DNA of 64,000 bases, from NCBI GenBank assembly GCA_963800065.1, contig CAWCZO010000008.1, positions 124,001-188,000 on the forward strand, written 5' to 3'. This DNA comes from CAWJFJ01 sp963800065. GTDB taxonomy: Bacteria > Actinomycetota > Acidimicrobiia > Acidimicrobiales > UBA8190. The translations under genes were made by a program, and so were the position numbers. This document shows, piece by piece, positions 58,301 through 64,000 of this stretch. The notes below the pieces were generated by a model. That model saw only the letters and a list, made by a program, of their open reading frames with translations, had not been told where the DNA came from and did not search any database. Each line of letters begins with the position of its first letter. Position 1 is the first letter of the stretch.

Positions 58301-59138
58301 TCTCGAGAATGAGGGCAGCCTGGCGAGGACCCCGCGTCTCCAAGAGGGAATCGGTGCCGGCGAAATGGACGAAGGCGACCGTTGCCCGTCGGTGCTCGGA
58401 GAGTCGGATGCCGGCCGACAAGGCTCGTCGAACCGCCACCGGTAGGTATCGGCCCAGGTCGACCGGTCCGGGAGCATCAGGCCACGTCGGCGGGGGAAAC
58501 CCGTCGCCCGTCGGGGCGGAAGCCCGTCGCAACAGGGTCCCCTCTCCCTTGCGATCGCCCAGGCACGCCGGGGGGAGCAGGCCGGCCGTGGCATCGCTCA
58601 CCACGATCTCGCCCGCTTCGGCGGTCGCCTCCATCAAAACCGTCGTGGTGGCGGCCGGCCCGGTGACCACGAGCTCCCGGTGAGATCCGCCGACGAGAAA
58701 GAAGTCGAAGTTCCCGCTGTGTACCCCGACCGACATTCGCAGCACGACAGCATGATCGAGCACCCGCTGACGGCCGACGTCGCGCAAAGTCCGGCGCATG
58801 TCCACGACGGCCCGGCACGCCCGCCCCGCCTGGTCGTCTCCTGTGAAAAGAAGGAGAAGCGCATCGCCACCGAACTTGATCAGCTGGCCACCGTTGGCCG
58901 ATGCGAGGCCGAGCAGCTCCACGAAGCACCTGTCGATCGTCTCGGTGAGCGCCTCGGCCCCGATCTTGCCGTGCCGGGCCAGCCGTTCGGAGAGCTTCGT
59001 GAAACCGGAGATGTCGACGAAGGCAACCGTTCCGGCGACGACCCGGTGCCCAACGTCGGAATGATCGGCCCATTCGGCCAGCAGGGGCGGAAGGTAGCGG
59101 GCGAGATGTTCCGGTGCGGGATCTCGCGTCGCGACCAT
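55311..59138 (-). CDS. Tandem class III nucleotidyl cyclase / AAA-type ATPase / TPR protein
   Basis: This 1275-residue protein has two cyclase homology domains. The first (about 35-200) has AFVDISGFTKLSERLARHGK and KFGGDALLLLF with both metal Asp residues. The second (about 240-400) has ATVAFVHFAGTD, where a metal Asp is lost, and SFTIMGDGVNLAARVM. A STAND-like ATPase follows (Walker A GEPGMGKTRLVSE, about 466), then a long C-terminal TPR array (about 780-1250). Such proteins couple ligand-dependent oligomerisation to cAMP synthesis. One complete active site could form between the two unequal cyclase halves. GGGGAGG precedes the ATG. The neighbouring cNMP-binding gene is a plausible receptor. 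Confidence 0.87.
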   Translation of the reverse strand: MVATRDPAPEHLARYLPPLLAEWADHSDVGHRVVAGTVAFVDISGFTKLSERLARHGKIGAEALTETIDRCFVELLGLASANGGQLIKFGGDALLLLFTGDDQAGRACRAVVDMRRTLRDVGRQRVLDHAVVLRMSVGVHSGNFDFFLVGGSHRELVVTGPAATTTVLMEATAEAGEIVVSDATAGLLPPACLGDRKGEGTLLRRASAPTGDGFPPPTWPDAPGPVDLGRYLPVAVRRALSAGIRLSEHRRATVAFVHFAGTDSLLETRGPRQAALILETLLSDVQEAADHHDVAFLSSDIDRDGGKIILTAGVPVAAEDAEDRMLRTAREIVDAVSGPVTVRVGVHRGPLFVGEIGPPQRRSFTIMGDGVNLAARVMAKARPGQILCTDDVLERTRLAVDADALVPFMVKGKAKPVTAFSIGAIGETRKPMAFTAAPFVGRVDELELLAGALDGARRGEKAVVEVVGEPGMGKTRLVSELRATADDFRQIEMVSEPYDGTTPFRSARLLLRHVLDIDERADDGTAVTRLTELVGRVDAGLLSRLPLLGVILGLPIPETPETSELEDRFRRPLMASTLAQLLTGLLTGPTLFVFEDAHFMDDVSAEILAPVTTDDGGQPWVVIIARRDTEGGLRAETRSELRLRLGALDDGDAVDLVNRMAAEAPLPRHTVTALAERAGGNPLFLIGIVNAALSGTDVDELPDSVEAVVAARIDQLPTRDRYLLRRASVLGRSFPASLLDAVVDEPLDDEVPQRLARFLEWEGDMVRFTHALLRESSYDGLPYRLRRELHARAGDAILDANQESPEARAGLLSLHFLHAQRYVEAHQFSLVAARRATEVFADVEAVGFYERALDAARHLAELEPADHAALLESLADARYRVGLYGPAEVAYRKARRLRSGEPVAEARVLLKLGRLQGWLDCYPRALRWISRALRSLNDVPGEDATRQRAHVLAWYGRFCQEEGRHERAMQWCERAVAEATTVDEKEALANALKVLDWARMDLGLLHDPSDWHRALRLFQDIGDSPSVASMLNFLGGFAYWRGRWTEALDYYSQAQEMVERTGNAVMDAFCRNNIAEIALDQGRLEESERLFGEALAIWRAAEYRSVIASATCNLARLAAARGAFDQALRGFDDAAAQADHVGGQAEMREIRARTAECLLLAGDHDAALAMADHLLEQIRTSDGVPPQKPLLERIRGVVFLGRGAIDEARSALEASLEAAGAREAGYEVALTLKVLAEVDRRSGRGDPDKAESESDAILAALGVQWLPDKVPLPVA

Positions 59139-59330
59139 GCCCGCGCCTCCCCTGGTTCTCGAAGCCGCTGTCCGTACGCATCTCGGACCGCGCCGCCGGC
59201 CGAGCAGGACAGAGCATAGCCGGGCACCAGTGCACCGAGGCGGCCCCGTTACCCGCTCGGAGTCCTCGGGCCACCCTGCTCGGTGCCGACCTCCTTCACC
59301 GATCCCGGTCCTTCTCCGTGGCCGGCGGGC

Positions 59331-61268
59331 CTAGTCGTGACCCGTGGGGGGTGAAGTTGGCTCCGCCGGGGTCGGCTGGTCTGGTCGGTCACCGATGGGG
59401 TCAGACCGGTGATCCTTCCCCCCGTCGCCGCCCCCGATGCCGTGGCCTCCCGTCCGAGGGTCGTCGTTCCGGTTCCAGTCGCGCCAGATCAGGCGGTGGA
59501 CGGGGACGAAGCGCGGAATGTCACGCAGCCCCGGGAGGAAGGGTATGGCGAGGAGGAGGATGGTGGCCGCTCCGGTCAGGTAGATGGCGATGAGGTCGAC
59601 ATTGGCGGAATTGTCGAAGGGACGAACCTGGTACCAGAGGGTGTAGAGCCAGAGCCAGGGCTGCCCCGGATAGCTTCCGGTCTCGTTCATGACGCCCCAC
59701 TGGGTGCCGCCCAGGTCCTGAGCGGCCGCCTTGACCGAGAAGTATTGGCCGTCTTCGAGGAACAGAAGCGGCTTCGTGAAATCGGTGCCGTAGAAGGCGT
59801 GGTTGGCCAGGAGGTCGGCGTCGATGGCACCGCTGCGGGCCAGGGTGACCTCGGTGGCCAGCATGGTGGGCACGGGTCCGTCGGCCGCCGCCGGGAGGAC
59901 CGGGGATCCGTTGCGGAACCTGACGTGGGTGACGGCCTTCACGTAGGCGGCGTCCCAGGCCGCCTTGGTGGTCGCCGAGGCGGCCTGGTAGCGGTCGAGG
60001 GCCTGCGCCAGCGTGGGATCGGTGCCGGCGACCTTGGACAGAGGCGTGAGCACGAAGGTCTGGGCGGCGTCGATGGGCTGGCGGACCCCGGCGATCGACG
60101 CCGGGGCGAAGAGGATGCTCTGGGTGTTCCCTGACCCTGAGTTGTACGGCGGCCCGTAGGTGGCCGTCTCGCTCGTTCCCGCCAGCTCGCTGGCGGCGGT
60201 GGCGATGAAGTCGGCCGGCGCGATCCGGGCCCAGGACGCGACGGTGACGGGGGGGACGTCGGGGGAGGAGAGGAAGCCGGCCAGGGCGACGACCAGGACC
60301 ACGGCCACGACGGTGGCCACGGTCGCTTCCTTGAGGATGTCGTAGCGTCGCGTCGGGCCGTGCCAGGGGGCGCTGTCGTCGACGACGGCGGCCCGGCGGG
60401 CGACACGACCGCGGGCGGGACGGACGGGAAGGGGATGGACGACCCCCCTGACCCGTACGGCGAGGATATGGGCACCGACCAGGGTGACGAGCACCACCGG
60501 GATCAGGACGACGTGCCACAACAGCATCTGGCCGACGTTCATGAGGTTGAAGAAGGCACCGACGCCGACCGCGTTGAAGGCGTCCTTGCCGCTGGTGGAG
60601 ATCCACTGCGAGTCGAAGTTCTGTTGCGAGAGGTAGCCCGTGAAGCATTCGACCACCGACGCCATGAACGCCACGACGCCGGTCATCCACGTCAGGGCCC
60701 GCTTGCCCCGCCAGGCCGCCATCCAGAACTTGCCCCACAGATGGATGACCATGAAGGCCATGAAGGCTTCGACGCTCCAGAGGTGGAGACTGTTGAAGAA
60801 ATGGCCGACCGGATCGGTGTGCCACCAGTCGGTGCCGCCCAGAGCGATCGCGAAGCCGGACACGATGGCAACGGCCAGGGCGGCGAGGGTGGCGACCCCG
60901 AAGACGTAGATCCAGGAGGCGACATAGGCGGGCTGGCGGTCCGGGAGCAGCTTGCCCGGCGGCAGGAGACTCAGGGCGCGGCGCCGCAAGCGCGCCGTCC
61001 ACATGGCGGCGTCGGCGTCGTCCCCGAGGTCCCCTGCGGTCACCCCAGCCGGGTGGGCGGAGGAGTCGTGTCCGTCCCGGGGTGCGCCTTCCCCGGTCTT
61101 CCGAGCATGACCGGGAAAGGGGATGATCACTGCGGCGCCGAAGATCACGACCATCACCGCGATCAGGACGAGGTTGGCCTCCGAGACGGTGAAGATCGAC
61201 CAATGGAGGTAGCGACCGGGGCCGTTCAGGTTGCCGAACGTCCCCAGCAACGAACCGGCGATCATCAT
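59331..61268 (-). CDS. b6-type cytochrome b protein with long soluble C-terminal region
   Basis: The 645-residue membrane protein has the four heme ligands of cytochrome b: His162 and His176 (14 apart) and His252 and His267 (15 apart, the b6 spacing). Helices at ~115-145, 165-180, 195-215 and 250-270 form the N-terminal cytochrome b domain. The C-terminal cytochrome b domain with the PEWY quinol motif is absent; instead there are a further helix (~310-330), a ~260-residue exported-looking region (YGPPYNSGSGNTQSILFAPA and others), and a last helix (~585-605). No Rieske or cytochrome c gene is adjacent. GGGAG lies 6 bases before the ATG. The electron partners are unknown. Confidence 0.82.
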   Translation of the reverse strand: MMIAGSLLGTFGNLNGPGRYLHWSIFTVSEANLVLIAVMVVIFGAAVIIPFPGHARKTGEGAPRDGHDSSAHPAGVTAGDLGDDADAAMWTARLRRRALSLLPPGKLLPDRQPAYVASWIYVFGVATLAALAVAIVSGFAIALGGTDWWHTDPVGHFFNSLHLWSVEAFMAFMVIHLWGKFWMAAWRGKRALTWMTGVVAFMASVVECFTGYLSQQNFDSQWISTSGKDAFNAVGVGAFFNLMNVGQMLLWHVVLIPVVLVTLVGAHILAVRVRGVVHPLPVRPARGRVARRAAVVDDSAPWHGPTRRYDILKEATVATVVAVVLVVALAGFLSSPDVPPVTVASWARIAPADFIATAASELAGTSETATYGPPYNSGSGNTQSILFAPASIAGVRQPIDAAQTFVLTPLSKVAGTDPTLAQALDRYQAASATTKAAWDAAYVKAVTHVRFRNGSPVLPAAADGPVPTMLATEVTLARSGAIDADLLANHAFYGTDFTKPLLFLEDGQYFSVKAAAQDLGGTQWGVMNETGSYPGQPWLWLYTLWYQVRPFDNSANVDLIAIYLTGAATILLLAIPFLPGLRDIPRFVPVHRLIWRDWNRNDDPRTGGHGIGGGDGGKDHRSDPIGDRPDQPTPAEPTSPPTGHD

Positions 61269-61689
61269 GGACGCTCCCTTCGAGATGCCGGCCCCCAGGT
61301 GACCGTCGGACGCAACACGGCCGCCATCGTCACATTCAGGGACCGTGACTTCCTAGGGCCATTGGTCACATTGACAACGTGGCTATCAGGATCGTCATCA
61401 TGAACCCCACACCGCTCGCTCGGAGCTGCCGGGGTCTGGGGCAACGAGCCCGTTCTAGCACAAGGAGACAAACCGGACGCGGTCCCGAGAGCGGTGGACG
61501 TCGGGTAGCCGCCACGGCCAGCGAGGCCACGGCACAGAGTCAGCTCATCACGCAGCGTTCGCACGGGGCTCGTGTTGGCGGAGCTTCCGGACAGCACTCC
61601 CGGTGTAGGGGCAAGGCGGCGATCGACGCCCAGCGACGACCCGACATGACGTCGGATCAGGCCCATCTGGGCCCGAAGGAGGTCCACGG
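61269..61689. other. Long leader of the cytochrome b gene, with repeated element
   Basis: No credible gene is visible. The region holds the element copy at 61413-61442. A short minus-strand ORF (61401-61366: MMTILIATLSM) lies between it and the cytochrome b gene. Beyond about 61480 nothing was recognised. Confidence 0.5.
61413..61442 (-). repeat. Conserved 30-base non-coding element, copy B
   Basis: It differs from 7134-7163 at two of 30 positions. On the minus strand it lies 145-174 bases upstream of the cytochrome b ATG. Both copies lie in the leader of a minus-strand gene for a membrane-linked protein. Confidence 0.6.
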
Positions 61690-62427
61690 TCAAGCGCTGA
61701 CTTCGGCAAGGATCTCGGCCAATGTGGCTGGATCGGTTATCGGGAGGAGGTGTCCCGAGTCGACACGAACGACGGTCGCCGGGTTCGGGAGTCGCTGGGC
61801 CATCTCCTCCTGTGCCTCCGGAAGCACCGGACGGTCACGCTCGTTGAGCACGTAGGTGATCGGGATACCGGCCACCTGCGACCAGTGGACAGGTTGGAAA
61901 TAGTGGTGCACGGTGTCCTCGACACATCGAGAAGGATCGACGACGAAGATCAAGGTGTCGTCGTCCAACGGATCGCCGCCGTAAGCGTTCCGGAACGACT
62001 CGGGATCGTCCGGCGGTCCGGGGAGCGTAATCACCGTTCCGTCACGCCGGGCGGCGGCGACGGTCAAGAGCAGCCCCTCACGATGTCGTTGCTTCATGCA
62101 GTCGATCCCGCATCCACCTTCGGTCGGGACCAGCGCCGCGTTCAAGACCACCGAGCTCACGCGGGCACCGAGGGCGGCGACCACCCCGGGCACGACCAGC
62201 CCTCCGGACGAGTGCGCGACGAGAATGAACGGTTCCGGCAGCGCGGCCGCCTCGACGTCGGCGACGATCGAGGCAGCCTCGTCCTCAACCGACAGTGTGG
62301 CCAGGTTGGCGACTTTCCCAGCTCGACCGGGCAGGTCCACGGCGAGCACGGGTCGATCGAGAAAGGGAAGGAGCCTGTCCCAGAAGCGTGCGGTCGCACC
62401 TCCGCCGTGAATGAGGACGAACGTCAT
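61690..62427 (-). CDS. Alpha/beta-fold hydrolase, MenH/salicylate-esterase-like
   Basis: The 245-residue enzyme resembles the small plant-esterase-like hydrolases: FVLIHGGGATARFWDRLLPF, nucleophile Ser in ILVAHSSGGLVVPGVVAAL, late Asp in VLNERDRPVLPEAQ and His in VVRVDSGHLLPITDPA. The substrate is unknown. The ATG at 62427 has no Shine-Dalgarno; it overlaps the stop of a short upstream ORF as ATGA (62427-62424), and so may be translated by re-initiation. The cytochrome b gene lies downstream after a 421-base leader and has its own signals. Confidence 0.83.
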   Translation of the reverse strand: MTFVLIHGGGATARFWDRLLPFLDRPVLAVDLPGRAGKVANLATLSVEDEAASIVADVEAAALPEPFILVAHSSGGLVVPGVVAALGARVSSVVLNAALVPTEGGCGIDCMKQRHREGLLLTVAAARRDGTVITLPGPPDDPESFRNAYGGDPLDDDTLIFVVDPSRCVEDTVHHYFQPVHWSQVAGIPITYVLNERDRPVLPEAQEEMAQRLPNPATVVRVDSGHLLPITDPATLAEILAEVSA

Positions 62428-62456
62428 CGGCGACCCGCATCGGACGGAACCGGCAT
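62424..62456 (-). CDS. Putative 10-aa leaderless leader peptide
   Basis: TAGCCT (62470-62465, minus strand) stands 8 bases before the ATG at 62456. The ORF reads MPVPSDAGRR and its TGA overlaps the ATG of the hydrolase gene (ATGA). This is the same layout as at 5706 and 62786. Confidence 0.35.
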   Translation of the reverse strand: MPVPSDAGRR

Positions 62457-62487
62457 GAGAGGTGAGGCTAGACGTGACTCGACGCGG

Positions 62488-62685
62488 TCAGCGGCATTTC
62501 GGGGTTGTCGGATCAGACGCCACGGATCTGCTCCGACCTGGCCTCCGAACCGCGTCGATCCAGAGAACCAAGAATGACAAGGCGACGACCAGCGGTGTCC
62601 AACTGGGCAGTGTCTGGGCAGCGGCTTCCTTCGAGGCGCGGGGGACGTACGCCGTTGACGAGGCGAATTGCACGGTCTGGGTCAC
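62488..62685 (-). CDS. Small single-helix membrane protein (putative)
   Basis: GTG 62685 is preceded by AGAGG at a normal distance. The 65-residue product has a polar N-terminus (TQTVQFASSTAYVPRASKEA), one membrane helix (LPSWTPLVVALSFLVLWIDAV) and a basic tail. No family is recognised. It lies upstream of the alpha/beta hydrolase, which has its own -10 box. It may be a chance frame, but the combination of ribosome-binding site and hydrophobic helix argues for a real gene. Confidence 0.4.
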   Translation of the reverse strand: MTQTVQFASSTAYVPRASKEAAAQTLPSWTPLVVALSFLVLWIDAVRRPGRSRSVASDPTTPKCR

Positions 62686-62785
62686 CGATGCGCCTCTGTT
62701 CCAATGTGCGCAACCCTTATGGGCACGGATCCCGAGCATCGCTCCGCCGACCGAACGCCGCCCCCGACTTCGTAGACTCCGGTTG

Positions 62786-62842
62786 ATGACTGACAGGGCG
62801 AATCTCAACCGGGCGTGCTGGTGGCCACGGGCGAGTGCGTGA
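62786..62842 (+). CDS. Putative 18-aa leaderless leader peptide with paired Trp codons
   Basis: TAGACT (62773-62778) stands 7 bases before ATG 62786. The ORF reads MTDRANLNRACWWPRASA and its TGA overlaps the GTG of the oxidoreductase gene as GTGA (62839-62842). Size, Trp codons and overlap closely resemble the leader at 5706-5765. Confidence 0.4.
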   Translation: MTDRANLNRACWWPRASA

Positions 62843-64000
62843 GGCCGCTCTCCCTGGGCGAGGTCTCTTCTTTCGATCTGGAGACCGACGTCCTGGTGGC
62901 CGGCTTTGGCGCGGCAGGGTCTTGCGCCGCACACGCCGCCCGGGAGGTCGGTGCCGAGGTGCTGGTGGCCGAGCGCGCCTCGGGGGCGGGAGGCGCGGCA
63001 GCTTTGTCCGAGGGCATCGTGTATCTGGGCGGTGGCACGCCGGTACAGACCGCCTGCGGGTTCGAGGACTCCGTCGACAACATGGTGCGATACCTGCTGG
63101 CGGCCTGCGGCCCGGAGCCCGATGAGGCGAAAGTCGTCGCCTACGCCGAGGCCAGTGTCGGCCACTTCGGCTGGCTGGTGGGGCGGGGTGTGGAGTACGA
63201 CGCCCGACTCGACCTCGAGACTCAGATGGCTTCCTCTGGGACGGAGGGACTCGTGTGGTCCGGCGGCGAGGACGCATGGCCATTCAACGAGATCGCCGTA
63301 CCCGCCCCCCGAGGTCACCTGGCCAAGACCAAACGCTCGACGGGGTGGCTCCTCATGCAGAAGCTGGCCGGCGCGGCTGTCACGGCGGGGGCGGACGTCT
63401 CCTACGACACCCGCGTCGAGCGCCTCATCGTCGATGACGGCCGCGTGGTCGGGGCGGTGGCCACCCGATACGGGGAGCGGGTGATGGTCAAGGCTTACCG
63501 GGGCGTGGTTCTCACGGCCGGGGGGTTCATCTGGAATGACGAGATGTTGCGGCGTCACGCGCCGACGCTCCTCCTCGGGACCTGGAAGGTCGGGACCGAG
63601 GCAGACGACGGCCGGGGGATCGAGATGGCCCAGGCAGTGGGGGCTCGGGTCAAGAACATGCACGCCGGGGAAGTGTCACTCCCGATCATCCCGCCGCGTC
63701 GGCTGATCGAAGGAATCATCGTCGACGGCAACGGCCAGCGCTTCATCAACGAGGACACCTACATGGGCCGGGTCGGCCAGGCCGCTCTCTACGAACGCGA
63801 CGCCACGTGCTTCCTGGTGATCGACGAAGCCGGTTACGAACCCAACTGGATGGGCCTCGAGGCCTCGTGGGTGTGCGAAACGGTGGCGGAGCTCGAGACG
63901 GAGATGGGCGTTCCTGTGGGTTCACTCGAAGCGACCCTGGGGCTCTACAACCGCCATGCCGCGCTCGGAGCCGACCCGGTGTTCCACAAGCGGCCCGAGC
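62839..64000 (+). CDS. FAD-dependent oxidoreductase, fumarate reductase/3-ketosteroid dehydrogenase-like, 3' end outside window
   Basis: The frame is open to the end of the window (387 codons visible). An FAD-binding Rossmann motif DVLVAGFGAAGSCAAHAARE is at residues ~15-34, followed by VAERASGAGGAAALSEGIVY, a later AYRGVVLTAGGFIWNDEMLR and EGIIVDGNGQRFINEDTYMG. This is the succinate dehydrogenase/fumarate reductase flavoprotein superfamily that includes 3-ketosteroid-delta-1-dehydrogenases. GTG 62839 overlaps the stop of a leader ORF; GTG 62821 and 62815 are alternatives. The substrate cannot be told from the visible part. It is absent from most ORF searches because no stop is reached. Confidence 0.8.
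   Translation, partial: MRPLSLGEVSSFDLETDVLVAGFGAAGSCAAHAAREVGAEVLVAERASGAGGAAALSEGIVYLGGGTPVQTACGFEDSVDNMVRYLLAACGPEPDEAKVVAYAEASVGHFGWLVGRGVEYDARLDLETQMASSGTEGLVWSGGEDAWPFNEIAVPAPRGHLAKTKRSTGWLLMQKLAGAAVTAGADVSYDTRVERLIVDDGRVVGAVATRYGERVMVKAYRGVVLTAGGFIWNDEMLRRHAPTLLLGTWKVGTEADDGRGIEMAQAVGARVKNMHAGEVSLPIIPPRRLIEGIIVDGNGQRFINEDTYMGRVGQAALYERDATCFLVIDEAGYEPNWMGLEASWVCETVAELETEMGVPVGSLEATLGLYNRHAALGADPVFHKRPE

Noticed and set aside
61265..61693. A minus-strand 142-codon ORF in the leader of the cytochrome b gene
   Set aside because: It is Arg/Ser/Pro-rich without initiation signal and crosses the repeated non-coding element; its similarity to a segment before the LAFTG gene comes from that element.
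62488..63663. The long minus-strand frame opposite the FAD oxidoreductase
   Set aside because: The part beyond 62685 is antisense to a clear FAD-binding protein. Only the short 3' part with its own ribosome-binding site was retained.

Overview
The window is high-GC DNA with frequent GTG starts, an F420/DDN-type oxidoreductase, a LAxTG (sortase E-type) surface protein and very many genes that start 5-8 bases after a TAnnnT box with no Shine-Dalgarno site. This points to an actinobacterium, plausibly of the Acidimicrobiia type. The taxonomic placement is inference; no rRNA or other marker gene is present. No tRNA, rRNA, CRISPR array or prophage was recognised. The only mobile element is an intact IS630-family insertion sequence (11651-12838).

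Layout. 1-8.4 kb: the 3' end of an ArsR-type regulator, then a tight minus-strand operon (polyhydroxybutyrate-depolymerase-like esterase, PLP dehydratase, alpha/beta hydrolase, aldo/keto reductase, Ohr). Next come an aldehyde dehydrogenase remnant, a cyclic-nucleotide-binding protein behind a tiny leader ORF, a LAFTG-anchored surface protein, a gene-poor stretch with a repeated non-coding element, and a small membrane protein. 8.4-12.8 kb: a NIT/HAMP/GGDEF diguanylate cyclase, divergent leaderless genes for a nitrobindin-like protein and an F420-dependent oxidoreductase, and the IS630 element inserted exactly in the stop codon of the latter. 12.8-26.4 kb: carbohydrate and efflux genes (GH38 mannosidase, zinc alcohol dehydrogenase, phytanoyl-CoA-dioxygenase-like oxygenase coupled to a GH114-like secreted hydrolase, DUF302 protein, two 14-helix MFS transporters around a TetR gene, secreted GH31 enzyme). 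26.4-35.4 kb: a NarL-type two-component operon with an alpha/beta hydrolase and a remarkable chain of mini-ORFs in its leader, membrane proteins, an orphan branched-chain-type solute-binding lipoprotein, a DMT transporter and a V4R/GAF/GGDEF protein. 35.4-49.5 kb: a serine-rich repeat gene coupled to a 2-oxoglutarate oxygenase, an amidohydrolase, a secreted GH78 rhamnosidase with an SGNH hydrolase, a kinase/acetyltransferase pair, a beta-propeller remnant, a hot-dog protein, DUF899, and a divergent pair of citrate synthase homologues fused to an HTH and to CBS domains. 49.2-64 kb: a DUF202 pair, an acyltransferase-SGNH protein, a type I DAHP synthase behind a Tyr/Trp/Phe leader peptide and intrinsic terminator, a seven-repeat propeller lipoprotein, a second cyclic-nucleotide-binding protein facing a very large tandem-cyclase/ATPase/TPR protein, an orphan b6-type cytochrome b, an alpha/beta hydrolase, and an FAD oxidoreductase cut by the window end.

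How the genes work together. Second-messenger signalling is prominent: two diguanylate cyclases, one multidomain class III nucleotidyl cyclase and two small single-domain cyclic-nucleotide-binding proteins. Secreted or polysaccharide-active enzymes (GH38, GH31, GH78, GH114-like, esterases) suggest use of plant or microbial polymers. The strongest regulatory findings are the aromatic-amino-acid attenuator at 51736-51897, a recurrent architecture in which a short leaderless ORF ends in ATGA or GTGA overlap with the next gene (5706, 62456, 62786), the four-ORF chain before the sensor kinase (29069-29124), and a nearly identical 30-base non-coding element at 7134-7163 and 61413-61442.
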